The notes below the pieces were generated by a model. The model made no database searches. It worked only from the letters and a program-made list of their open reading frames with translations, and was not told where the DNA came from. From positions 1-39,540 of the forward strand of contig JAGBDD010000200.1 in the NCBI GenBank assembly GCA_017937685.1: DNA of 39,540 nt, read 5' to 3'. Origin of the DNA: Thermoguttaceae bacterium. GTDB taxonomy: Bacteria; Planctomycetota; Planctomycetia; Pirellulales; Thermoguttaceae. Position 1 is the stretch's first letter; the number at the start of each line of letters is the position of its first letter. The position numbers and the translations under genes were made by a program. Positions 24,349 through 32,286 of this stretch are shown piece after piece.

Positions 24349-25554
24349 TCAATGCGGGCCGCCGGAGGAAGAATACGGATCCGCCGGCGCGGGCGCGGTC
24401 GGTTTGAAATCGCGACCGGCTTGGAAAAGATCGAAATCGTTTTTCGCGTCGAGTTGAGCTTTGTCGCCAAACGGACTGGCGACCGGTTTGGCGTCGTTCG
24501 GGAAAATCGTTTTGGTGTCGTCGGCTTTGCTCGGTTCGACCGGAGCGGCGGGCGCGGCGGAGGAGCCGGGGCCGCCGTAAGAGGCCGACGGGTCGGGATA
24601 CGAACCGTAAGACGAAGAGCCGTAGGGCGAGGACGAACCGTTCGACGCGTCGCCGGAACCGGATTGCAACGCGAGCGCCGCGGCGCCGAGGCGGAAGGAG
24701 GTCGCGAGCGCGTTCAACGCGTTCTTTTCTTCCGCGGCGTAAAGGACGTCCGGGTCGTCGTCGCCGACAAACGGAGCGTCTTCGACGAAAACTTCGCTCG
24801 AATCGTAGATATTAATAAAGGGGGAGCCGTCGGCCGCCGGTTTGTCCATCGGGTCTTCGTAAACTTCGCGCGCCGCGATTTCGTCGAGGCGTTTCAGTTC
24901 GCGCGTCGAGAGGCTCGTTTTACCGAGGTCTTCGCGGAAATAGTTAAACTCGTCCGAATTGGGGTCGTAAAGGTCGGGGGCTTGATGCGCCGGAATTTCG
25001 CCGCGGAAGAAAGGACGAACGCCCGGAACGGAGAGCGCTTTGCTCGGCGACGCGGACGGTTTCGCGGAACCGGTTTTCGGCGGCGTCGCGAGGCGAGCGC
25101 GTTGACGGTCGAGCGATTCGCCGTACAACGCGTTTTGGCGAGCGGTTTCCTTCGCTTTCCAGTCGGCGCGAGCTTGAGCGCGAGCGGCTTCGATGGAAGC
25201 GCGTTCGGCGCCTTGAATCGTCGTCAACGCGGCGTCGACGCCGACGAGGCGGCCTTTCGGACTTTCAAGTTCCAAGCGGGCGCCGGTCGCGTAAAAAGCG
25301 GCGGCGGAAGCCGGGTCGTTTTGGCGAGCGGCGCAGAGTCCGCGGAAGTAGTAGACGCGGGGGTCGTCGCTTTTCGCGGCGATCGCTTCGTCGAAAGCGA
25401 CCGACGCTTGCGCGAAATCGCCGGCGGCAAAACGACTCGCGCCGCGAACGTAATCGGAAGCGCCCGACTCTTGCGCGACCGTCAACGAGGCGGCGCCCAA
25501 CGCCGCGCTCAACGCCAATCCGAGCGACGCTCGGCAAAATTTTCGATTGAACAT
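24349..25554 (-). CDS. Secreted TPR protein with a low-complexity tail
   Basis: A 401-residue exported protein. Residues 1-27 are a signal peptide (MFNRKFCRASLGLALSAALG, cleavage near TVAQES). Residues about 33-95 contain two TPR-like units (ASRFAAGDFAQASVAFDEAIAA in two helices, then DPRVYYFRGLCAARQNDP), a fold for protein contacts. The middle (about 120-300) is charged, with no recognised domain. Residues about 295-335 are Ser/Gly/Tyr/Pro-rich (SSPYGSSSYGSYPDPS) and the end repeats Pro/Ala/Lys-rich stretches, suggesting a flexible envelope-exposed tail. GGAG seven bases upstream supports the ATG at 25554. It is the first gene of a leftward run that includes the ZnuA-like gene. Function unknown. 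Confidence 0.75.
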   Translation of the reverse strand: MFNRKFCRASLGLALSAALGAASLTVAQESGASDYVRGASRFAAGDFAQASVAFDEAIAAKSDDPRVYYFRGLCAARQNDPASAAAFYATGARLELESPKGRLVGVDAALTTIQGAERASIEAARAQARADWKAKETARQNALYGESLDRQRARLATPPKTGSAKPSASPSKALSVPGVRPFFRGEIPAHQAPDLYDPNSDEFNYFREDLGKTSLSTRELKRLDEIAAREVYEDPMDKPAADGSPFINIYDSSEVFVEDAPFVGDDDPDVLYAAEEKNALNALATSFRLGAAALALQSGSGDASNGSSSPYGSSSYGSYPDPSASYGGPGSSAAPAAPVEPSKADDTKTIFPNDAKPVASPFGDKAQLDAKNDFDLFQAGRDFKPTAPAPADPYSSSGGPH

Positions 25555-25952
25555 ATTCCGACTCCATAAAACGCTCGGTTGCGCGCCGTCGGCTCGTTGA
25601 GAAAACGAGAAAAACGACGGCGGAGGAAAATTTCGTCGATTCCGAAAAAATACTTCCTTCGTTTATGATAATCGGTTTGTCGTCAAATTTCAAGACGCGG
25701 TTCTTTATATTTTTCGAACTTTTTTTCTCGTCGCGCTTAAATTTTTTGATTTTTCCGAATAAAGAGACTTTGTCGGCTTGCGGTCGACCGACGCGCGACA
25801 AAAAAGGCGAAATTTTCTTTTTTCGTCGCGGGCGGGAGCGACGCGGTATAATTGCGAAACGGCGGCGGGAACCGTCGGTCAAGGCGACCGGCGACGTATT
25901 AATAATTAATGGGGAAAACGACGCCGAAGCGTCGAGTCCGAACGGAGGGAAG
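25555..25952. other. Divergent spacer
   Basis: An AT-rich stretch (25635-25850) separates the leftward TPR gene and the rightward membrane-peptide gene. The only clear signal is TATAAT at 25847-25852 on plus. A TTGACG on the minus strand near 25685 lacks a properly spaced -10 box. No gene is called. Confidence 0.45.
25847..25852 (+). promoter_or_regulatory. -10 box before the small membrane protein
   Basis: A perfect TATAAT lies 100 bases before the ATG at 25953. No good -35 box is seen (TTCGTC is 19 bases away). Confidence 0.45.
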
Positions 25953-26222
25953 ATGACGAAGAGAGAGCGAGTTGCGTTCGCGGGATTTTTATTATTGGCG
26001 TTCGGCGTCGAGATGGTCGTCGTTCAGCAGGCGGTGTTGCGGGACGGCGTCGCGCGGGTCGTCGTGAAGCGTTGGGGGGACGAGGGGCTTGCGGCGGCGT
26101 TCGCGGGAACGACCGGGCGGCGAATCGCGCTTCCGGTGCCGGACGCGGCGGGGCATTGCGTCGCGACGAGCGGTTTTGTGCTGATACTTTGTTGTTTTAT
26201 TTTGTTAAAACCCGACGAGTAA
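25953..26222 (+). CDS. Small two-helix membrane protein
   Basis: An 89-residue protein. The start is ATG 25953 because GGAGG sits four to eight bases upstream. The frame is open further back but without a binding site. Residues about 6-28 (FAGFLLLAFGVEMVVVQQAV) and about 70-86 (FVLILCCFILL) are membrane segments, joined by a basic/acidic loop (KRWGDEGLAAAF). The N-terminus is MTKRER, suggesting cytoplasmic ends. No family is recognised. It precedes the HtrA-type protease gene by 500 bases that contain terminator and operator-like signals, so it is probably transcribed alone. Confidence 0.65.
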   Translation: MTKRERVAFAGFLLLAFGVEMVVVQQAVLRDGVARVVVKRWGDEGLAAAFAGTTGRRIALPVPDAAGHCVATSGFVLILCCFILLKPDE

Positions 26223-26384
26223 AAGCGGCGCGCTCCTTTGCGTCGTTTGGGGAAAGCGGGCGGAGTAGAAAACGGCGGTTTGCGCCGATTAGGAGGAATG
26301 GCGAGAATGGAGAGGTTGGAAGTTTAGCGAAAATAGCGAGACGGAGTCGCGGAGGGGAATTGCGAGTTTAACGAAAGGGAACGT

Positions 26385-26420
26385 TTGACGACGAAAACGA
26401 AGGAATATGTTAAATATTCC
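26385..26420 (+). promoter_or_regulatory. Promoter candidate overlapped by a palindrome
   Basis: TTGACG (26385-26390) is followed after 15 bases by TATGTT (26406-26411). A perfect inverted repeat GGAATAT/ATATTCC (26402-26408 and 26414-26420) covers the -10 position, as an operator would. A third GGAATATCC copy lies near 26481. Confidence 0.4.
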
Positions 26421-26594
26421 GTGTAAAACGCAAAAAAGGAATAAAACGCTTAAGTCGTTCGGCGCGGAAGACCGATGAACGGAATATCCGATTCGAACCG
26501 AACGGAGCGTTTCCGCGTTGTTCGAGTCGGTCGAAGACTTGAGTAAAAACTCTGAAAAAAAGCGGCGTTTTCGCGTCGGCGACAAACGATTGAG

Positions 26595-26617
26595 AAGCCG
26601 AAAATTTTGGCTTTTTT
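26595..26617 (+). terminator. Terminator-like hairpin
   Basis: AAGCC (26595-26599) pairs with GGCTT (26609-26613), and the inner A/T bases can extend the stem. Six T residues run from 26612 to 26617. With the promoter candidate at 26385 it would delimit an RNA of about 200 bases without a gene, or act as an attenuator for htrA. Confidence 0.55.
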
Positions 26618-26642
26618 AACGAAAATTTCGGTTTTCGTTAAA
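26615..26642 (+). repeat. Perfect 11-bp inverted repeat upstream of htrA
   Basis: TTTAACGAAAA (26615-26625) and TTTTCGTTAAA (26632-26642) are separated by six bases. It could be an operator or an RNA hairpin about 90 bases before the htrA start. It touches the T run of the preceding hairpin. Confidence 0.6.
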
Positions 26643-26729
26643 GTTCGACGCGCGATGGGAAAGCGGAGGCGGCTTCGAGCGGCGGCGCTTTGCGTCGTCG
26701 CGGAGCAAATTGGGTTGGACGATATTCCT

Positions 26730-28376
26730 ATGAAAAAACGGTTGGTTGGGAACTGGAACGGCGGACGTCTGCGATGGACGACGTTTTTCTGCGCCTTGAC
26801 GGCGGCCGCGACGGCGACGACGGCGATTTGGGCCGACGACGGCGAACAACAACGTTGGTTGCGAACGCCGAAATCTCCTATCGTCGAGAGAATTAAGGAA
26901 ACGCGCGAATCGGTCGTCAGCATTCAAGGCGAAAAACAGTGCGAAGTCGGGAAGCGCGCCAACGCCCAATACGACGTGTACAACGGGATGGGAACCGGCG
27001 TCGTCGTCGACGAACGCGGATACATCTTGACGAACTATCACGTTGTCAAAGGTTTGCTGAAATTGGAAGTCGTCGCCGCCGACGGCGAGCGTTATCGCGA
27101 CGTCGAGTTGATTCGCAACGACGTCGCGACCGACTTGGCGATTCTGAAAATTAAACCCAAAACGCCGATGAAGAAAATTCGGATGGGGCGTTCGGAACTC
27201 GTCGACTTGGCCGAGGAAGTTTGGGCGATCGGAAATCCTTACGGATACGGAGGTTCCGTTACGAAGGGAATCGTTAGCGCGCTTGGAAGACCGCTTGAAG
27301 TCAGCGACGCGCTGGCTTACGATTCCGTGATTCAAACGGACGCGGCGGTCAATCCCGGTAATTCCGGCGGGCCGCTCATTAATGTCGACGGCGAAATGAT
27401 CGGGCTCAACGCCGCCGTGCGCGAAGAGGCGGAAAATATTGCGTTTGCGATCCCGGTCGACGTCGTTTCGGAGGTCGCGGAACGAATGATTCGGCAGTCT
27501 GTCGCAAAGATGACGCATCACGGGCTGAAATTCCGCGTGGTCGACGCCGAGTCGCCGGAATATCCGGTCGACGGCAACGGCGAAGATTGCTTGGTCGTCG
27601 AATCGGTCGAGGCGAAGAGTCCCGCCGCGCAAGCCGGGATCGAACCGGGGGACGTTCTCGTGTCGTCGAACGGTTTCGAAGTGCGTTCGTCTCTGGATTT
27701 TACGTGTTCGCTTATCGGAATGGATTTAACCGACGTCGCCGAATTGCGCGTCCGCCGAGGCGGCGAAACGAAGGAAGCCGTCGTCGCGTTTAGCGACTTG
27801 GCGACCGCGCGCGGCGAAACGTTCGCGCAACGCAAACCGCGTCGTTCCGGCGTTTCGAAAACGTTGGCTTCGGAGGAGTACGCGGACGCCGAAACTTCCG
27901 GCTTTGTCGCGGAGTCGGTCGACGAAGCTCTAACGACCGCCGATTTCGACGGTTCCGAAACGGCGCCGACGCCCTCTTCTTTCGACGGTTCGAAGCGCGC
28001 GGCGCAAGTTTGGCGCGTCTTGGGCGTCGAGGTCGAAACGATTTCGTCCGAGGAATATCGCGAACGTTATCCGAAGTTGCAAGCCGTTTCCATCGGCGAC
28101 TTTAACTTTGCTCCGAACGGCGGCGTTATCGTAACGCGCGCTCTGGAAAACGGATTGCTGGCCGGCGGCGACGCTCGCGTTCAAGAGGGCGACTTGATTT
28201 TCGGTTTCGGCGTCGGCGACGCGAAAGAAGGTCAGCTAAGCGTCGCGTCCCTTGACAATCTTTACTATATCGCGCAAAAGAAGGACGATTTTGCGCGCCT
28301 CGACGGCGGCAAAGCGCGCGTTTACTTGATTCGCGGCGAACGCGCTTATTTTCTCGAAATCGATTTAAATCGATAA
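26730..28376 (+). CDS. HtrA/Deg-type serine protease with two PDZ-like regions
   Basis: A 548-residue periplasmic trypsin-like protease that would degrade or refold damaged envelope proteins. The ATG at 26730 is chosen because it gives a proper signal peptide (MKKRLVGNWNGGRLRW, hydrophobic core TTFFCALTAAATATTAIW, then ADDG). Earlier in-frame ATGs (26655, 26607) would bury it. The triad is H104 (TNYHVVKG), D135 (ATDLAILKI) and S212 (NPGNSGGPL). A first PDZ domain (about 270-350, SPAAQAGIEPGDVLVSSNG) and a diverged second one (about 430-545, RVLGVEVETIS, LLAGGDARVQEGDLIFGFG) follow, linked by an acidic Thr/Ser-rich segment. No strong Shine-Dalgarno site is visible. The upstream hairpins suggest regulated expression. 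Confidence 0.9.
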   Translation: MKKRLVGNWNGGRLRWTTFFCALTAAATATTAIWADDGEQQRWLRTPKSPIVERIKETRESVVSIQGEKQCEVGKRANAQYDVYNGMGTGVVVDERGYILTNYHVVKGLLKLEVVAADGERYRDVELIRNDVATDLAILKIKPKTPMKKIRMGRSELVDLAEEVWAIGNPYGYGGSVTKGIVSALGRPLEVSDALAYDSVIQTDAAVNPGNSGGPLINVDGEMIGLNAAVREEAENIAFAIPVDVVSEVAERMIRQSVAKMTHHGLKFRVVDAESPEYPVDGNGEDCLVVESVEAKSPAAQAGIEPGDVLVSSNGFEVRSSLDFTCSLIGMDLTDVAELRVRRGGETKEAVVAFSDLATARGETFAQRKPRRSGVSKTLASEEYADAETSGFVAESVDEALTTADFDGSETAPTPSSFDGSKRAAQVWRVLGVEVETISSEEYRERYPKLQAVSIGDFNFAPNGGVIVTRALENGLLAGGDARVQEGDLIFGFGVGDAKEGQLSVASLDNLYYIAQKKDDFARLDGGKARVYLIRGERAYFLEIDLNR

Positions 28377-28503
28377 CGTCGAACCTTAACCTCCGAATCG
28401 GCGCGGTTTGGGGCGTTAAAGCCGAGCGTTCGGCGCGACCGTCGGAAAGAGGCGGCGAAAAAAAAGAAGGAACGTCGAAACTTTTGCGTTCGACAAACGT
28501 CTT

Positions 28504-28544
28504 AACGACGCGGGCCGCGCCAAGCGGGGTTCGCGTCGTTTTTT
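28504..28544 (+). terminator. Intrinsic terminator downstream of htrA
   Basis: AACGACGCG (28504-28512) pairs with CGCGTCGTT (28532-28540) and is followed by TTTT (28541-28544). It separates htrA from the TatD gene. Confidence 0.75.
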
Positions 28545-28644
28545 ATTGAAATTTGACCGCGACGAGAGCGGCGGCGACGGTTTAAGCGATGAATTGTCGC
28601 AACGCTTGGAAAACGCGTTGTTTAGAAAAGGAAAGCGTTTAACG

Positions 28645-29523
28645 ATGGTGGATTTTGCGGAGTCGACGGGAACGGGAATTAGCGACGTTCATTCGCACTT
28701 GCAAGACGCGCGTTTCGGCGACGATTTGTCGATTTATTTTGAACGGGCGAAAGCGCGCGGCGTTCGGCGGTTCGTCTGTTGCGGGACGTCGCCCGCCGAC
28801 TGGAAAAAAACGGCGGAAATCGCGAAAAAATATCCGGACGTTTTTCCGACGTTCGGCGTTCATCCTTGGAACGTCGGGCGACTCGACGGCGATTGGGAGA
28901 CCGCGTTGAAAATTATGTTGGACGCAACCCTTGGCGCGGACGGCGTTTCCGGAGCGGCGTTGGGCGAAGTCGGGCTCGATTTCGCGGTGCGAAACCTCGA
29001 CGCGGCGGCGCAAGAGGCGGTTCTCCGAACGCAGCTGGAAATCGCGAACGAAAGACGACTTCCTGTCGTATTGCATTCGGCGCGCGCTAACGATTTGACG
29101 TTGAAGACGTTGCGCGATTACTCGAAGGTTCCGGTTTGGCTTCTTCATTCTTGGACGGCGTCCGAAGAGCAGATCGAGCGGGCGCTGGCGTCGAACGTTT
29201 TCTTTTCGTTTTCGCCGCGTTGCGTCGCTCCGAACGCGGTTCGGGCTCGGGAGACGGTCGCTAAAGTTCCGCGCGACCGGATTTTAGTCGAGAGCGACGC
29301 GCCGACGCCGCTTCCGCCGAACGGATATGGGAAACCGTTGAGCCCGATCGCGTCGTTCGCCGTCGAGGCGCGGGACGCCGGCGGCGTTTTGCTGAGCGCG
29401 CCGGCTTCGGTCGTCGACGTCGCGGAGGAGATCGCCGCGATTCGTAAAACGCCTGTCGACGAGTTTTATCGTCAGCTCGCGTTGAACGAAAAACGCTTCT
29501 TTCAAACTTGGCCGAAACGCTAA
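28645..29523 (+). CDS. TatD-family metal-dependent hydrolase (DNase)
   Basis: A 292-residue cytoplasmic TIM-barrel metalloenzyme. TatD proteins are 3'-5' exonucleases acting in DNA repair and RNA turnover. Metal ligands appear in order: H16 and H18 in SDVHSHLQD, the glutamate of GEVGLDF (near 112), the histidine of VLHSARAND, the histidine of WLLHSWTAS and the aspartate of VESDAPTPLPPNG. FGVHPWNV (near 73) is also typical. The ATG at 28645 is preferred because the conserved HxH then falls at the N-terminus. An in-frame TTG at 28546 would overlap the terminator. GGA elements lie about 13 bases upstream, a weak site. The GIDE-LemA pair follows 42 bases later, so all three may be cotranscribed. 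Confidence 0.9.
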   Translation: MVDFAESTGTGISDVHSHLQDARFGDDLSIYFERAKARGVRRFVCCGTSPADWKKTAEIAKKYPDVFPTFGVHPWNVGRLDGDWETALKIMLDATLGADGVSGAALGEVGLDFAVRNLDAAAQEAVLRTQLEIANERRLPVVLHSARANDLTLKTLRDYSKVPVWLLHSWTASEEQIERALASNVFFSFSPRCVAPNAVRARETVAKVPRDRILVESDAPTPLPPNGYGKPLSPIASFAVEARDAGGVLLSAPASVVDVAEEIAAIRKTPVDEFYRQLALNEKRFFQTWPKR

Positions 29524-29565
29524 AATTGGAGCGTTTTTAGCCGCCGACGCGACGACGAGGAAAAG

Positions 29566-30879
29566 ATGGAAGGCGTAATCGCGGGAATTTTGATTTTTTG
29601 CGCGCTCGGCGTCGTCTGGGGCTTTCCCGGCGCTTTTAAGTCGTTGCGAACGCGGAGGTTAATGGAGAATCTTCCGACGGCGAAAGCGAAGGGCGTTTTT
29701 ATCGGACTCGTCGAGTTAAAAGGAACGGCGGAGTGCGAAGTCGGCGCCGCGATTATTGCTCCAATGTCGCGTCGTCCTTGCGTTTACGTCGCAACGAGCG
29801 TTGAAGAAGAGCGGCTTGAAAAGTATCGAACGAAGCGAAACGGACGGTCGGTAACGAGAACGCGGCGCGTTTGGCGAACGATCGCTTCCAATTCCCAACG
29901 AACGCTTTTTTATTTGCGCGACGAGACCGGGGCTGTGCGCGTCGACCCGAACGGCGCTAGCGTCGAAACGGAACTCTTGCTTTGTCGGACGCTTAATCGT
30001 TCGCAACCGGAGTTTTTCGATTGGGCGGGCGGCGCGCGCGAAGCGATAAATTCCTGCGGACGCCGACGTTTTAGAGAAGTCGGCGTCCCTTTGCATTCCG
30101 ACGTTTACGTGTTGGGACGGGCCCGCGTGCGAACGGACGTCGTCGCCGCGGAAATCGCCGCCGATTCCGAAGAGCCGACGTTTTTGATTGCGAAAACGGA
30201 GAAAAACGCTCAAAATAATCAAAGTTTTCTCGAAAAGTGTTGCCTTGTCTGGGCTTATCTAGGTTGCGTCGTGGTCGCCGGTTTCGCGACTTGCGTTGTG
30301 GAAGAGAACGGCGAACCGAACGCGGCGTTGGCGATTTTGGGCGGAAGCGCCGTTTTCGCGGCGGTTTGGGGCGCGGGCTCCGTCGTCGCCTTGGCCAATT
30401 CGTTGGTCGATTTGCGTCGACGCGTCGACCAAGCTAAGTCGAACGTCGACGTAGAGTTAAAACGGCGTTCGGATTTGATTCCGGCGTTGGCGAGCGCGGC
30501 GAAATGTTTGGCTCGATACGAACGCGAATGGCGAGCGATGTTGGCGACGCTCCGAGCGCAGCGGGCGGTCGTTCGCATCGACGGAGCGGAAGCGTTCGGC
30601 CCGAGCGCGTTGGCGTCGCGATTGTTTGCCGTTGGAGAAAAATATCCGGAACTGAAAGCAAACAAAGCGTTTGCGTACTTGCGTCGCGGCGTCGTCGACG
30701 CGGAAAACCGAATCGCGTTGGCGCGCGAGTATTACAACAATATCGCCGAAAATTACGAGACGCGGCGTAAAACGGTTCCGTTTTGTTATGTCGCGTCGTT
30801 TTTGAAGTTGCCGGAAGCGAATTTTTTCGCGGCGGACGGTTTCGAAGCGAAAACGGTCGACGTGGATTTAGAAAAATAG
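29566..30879 (+). CDS. GIDE-LemA fusion membrane protein, copy 1
   Basis: A 437-residue membrane protein. An N-terminal membrane helix (3-22) is followed by a GIDE-type domain (about 34-210). GIDE, or BAM, is the domain of the mitochondrial E3 ligase MUL1, seen here in LPTAKAKGVFIGLVELKGTA, APMSRRPCVYV and FYLRDETGAVRVDP. Two hydrophobic segments (about 227-245 and 257-278) come next, then a LemA-type helical domain (about 280-437: VDLRRRVDQAKSNVDVELKRR, LRRGVVDAENRIALAREYYN). No RING or cysteine/histidine zinc site is present, so it lacks the part that makes MUL1 a ubiquitin ligase. A paralogue follows 47 bases downstream. Function unknown; the two domains suggest a membrane-associated scaffold. 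ATG 29566 follows AGGAAAAG. Confidence 0.82.
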   Translation: MEGVIAGILIFCALGVVWGFPGAFKSLRTRRLMENLPTAKAKGVFIGLVELKGTAECEVGAAIIAPMSRRPCVYVATSVEEERLEKYRTKRNGRSVTRTRRVWRTIASNSQRTLFYLRDETGAVRVDPNGASVETELLLCRTLNRSQPEFFDWAGGAREAINSCGRRRFREVGVPLHSDVYVLGRARVRTDVVAAEIAADSEEPTFLIAKTEKNAQNNQSFLEKCCLVWAYLGCVVVAGFATCVVEENGEPNAALAILGGSAVFAAVWGAGSVVALANSLVDLRRRVDQAKSNVDVELKRRSDLIPALASAAKCLARYEREWRAMLATLRAQRAVVRIDGAEAFGPSALASRLFAVGEKYPELKANKAFAYLRRGVVDAENRIALAREYYNNIAENYETRRKTVPFCYVASFLKLPEANFFAADGFEAKTVDVDLEK

Positions 30880-30926
30880 CGCCGCATTACATAATAATCA
30901 AGATTAGCGGAGAGGAAGTCGTTAAT

Positions 30927-32255
30927 ATGTGGGACGATATGCGTTTTTATCTTCTTTTCGCTTGCGTTTTGTTGTTGGCGGGCGCGGCGATTTTTCTTTG
31001 GGACGCGTTTGGACGGGCGCGAACGCGACGTTTGATCGCGTTTCTGCCGACGTCGAAGGCGAAGGGCGTTTTTATCGGTTTGGTCGAGTTGAGCGGAACG
31101 GCGGAATGCGAACGCGACAAGGCGTTGAAGGCGCCTATGTCCGGTCGCGCTTGTGTTTACGTTAAGACGAAAATCGAGGAGCGACGCGTTGAAACATATA
31201 CGACGGAGAACTCGAAAGGCGAGCGCGAAACGAAAACGCGAACCGTTTGGAAGACGCTGGCCGAGAGCGAACGCCGGTCGCCCTTTTATTTGCGCGACGA
31301 AACCGGCGTTGTGCGCGTCGACCCGAACGGAGCGGAGATTACCGCCGAAACGTTTGTTGAAAAGACGGTCGGGCGTTCGGAACCGGAGTATTTCGAGTGG
31401 GCGGACGGACGCGACGAACATTCGGACGCTTGCGGAACGCGTCGTTTTAAGGAAGTCGGTATCCCGTTGAGTTCCAACGTTTATGTCTTGGGGAAGTCGC
31501 GGGTTCGCAAGGACGCCGTCGCCGTTGAAATTGCGAAAGACGAAACGGAACCGACCTTTTTAATTGTCTGCGGCGATGAGAAAAAGGCGCGGAAAGACGA
31601 AAATTTCAGCGAGAAATTTGCGTTGACGTTAGCGCTTCTTTGCGCCGTCGGATTCGGCGCTTGCGTTCCGGGGCTTTGGAACGCGGAGCGAACCGCGATC
31701 GGAATCGGCGCGGCGAGCGGAGGCGGCGTCTGCGTCGCGCTTTGGCTTTTACGTTCCGCGCTTGATTACGTCAACTCGTTCGTCGATTTTCGACGCCGCG
31801 TCGATCAAGCTAAGTCAAACGTCGACGTAGAGTTAAAGCGTCGCGCCGATCTGCTTCCGGCGTTGGCGGACGCGACGAAAGGCTTGGCGCAATACGAGAA
31901 AGACGTTCAAGAAACGTTGGCGGCGTTGCGTCGTCAAGAGACGATCTTGCGCGTCGACGAAGCGCAAGACGGCGGAGCGAACGCGACGGCGCCGCGTTTG
32001 TTGGCTCTTGTCGAGAGCGTTCCGGAACTTGGGGCGGATAAAGCGTTTACAAAGTTGCGGCAAGGCGTCGTCGACGCGGAGGATCGCATCGCGCTGGCTC
32101 GGGAGTATTACAACAATATCGCCGAAAATTACGAGACGCGACGGCAAACATTCCCGCATTCGCTCGTCGCGGCGCTTTGGCGTTTGCCCGAGGCGAAGTT
32201 CTTCAAAGCGGAGGGCTTCGAAGCGAAAACGGTCGACGTCGATTTGGAGAGGTAA
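30927..32255 (+). CDS. GIDE-LemA fusion membrane protein, copy 2
   Basis: A 442-residue paralogue of the preceding gene with the same order: membrane helix (7-27), GIDE domain (about 38-215, LPTSKAKGVFIGLVELSGTA, APMSGRACVYV), two membrane segments (about 230-285), LemA domain (about 288-442). The start is ATG 30927 with AGAGGAAG upstream. The frame opens earlier but inside the end of copy 1. Identity is highest in the LemA part. A stretch of about 38 bases coding YYNNIAENYETR is the same in both genes (near 30727 and 32103), and the C-terminal FEAKTVDVDLE is kept. The two protein sequences differ mostly in the GIDE loops and the membrane segments. Convergent mtaB ends 31 bases further on. 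Confidence 0.82.
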   Translation: MWDDMRFYLLFACVLLLAGAAIFLWDAFGRARTRRLIAFLPTSKAKGVFIGLVELSGTAECERDKALKAPMSGRACVYVKTKIEERRVETYTTENSKGERETKTRTVWKTLAESERRSPFYLRDETGVVRVDPNGAEITAETFVEKTVGRSEPEYFEWADGRDEHSDACGTRRFKEVGIPLSSNVYVLGKSRVRKDAVAVEIAKDETEPTFLIVCGDEKKARKDENFSEKFALTLALLCAVGFGACVPGLWNAERTAIGIGAASGGGVCVALWLLRSALDYVNSFVDFRRRVDQAKSNVDVELKRRADLLPALADATKGLAQYEKDVQETLAALRRQETILRVDEAQDGGANATAPRLLALVESVPELGADKAFTKLRQGVVDAEDRIALAREYYNNIAENYETRRQTFPHSLVAALWRLPEAKFFKAEGFEAKTVDVDLER

Positions 32256-32286
32256 GTAACGAGAACGCGTCGGTTGCGCCAAATGT

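Larger units (their letters stand above)
26223..26729. other. Regulatory-looking spacer before htrA
   Basis: No convincing gene. It contains an A/G-rich repeat (26291-26340), a promoter candidate and palindrome (26385-26420), a terminator-like hairpin (26595-26617) and an 11-bp inverted repeat (26615-26642). Two short open stretches in one frame (26407-26475 and 26479-26619) are split by a TGA and are not called. Confidence 0.5.

Noticed and set aside
26450..26510. Possible tRNA (GGTTCGAATC on the minus strand near 26490)
   Set aside because: The bases flanking the TTCGAAT loop do not form a T stem and no acceptor or anticodon arm can be drawn.
26407..26619. A 70-residue gene interrupted by TGA 26476-26478
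   Set aside because: Open frames of this length arise easily in this CpG-rich sequence, the ATG is only two bases from its GAAGGA, and the end overlaps a terminator-like hairpin.
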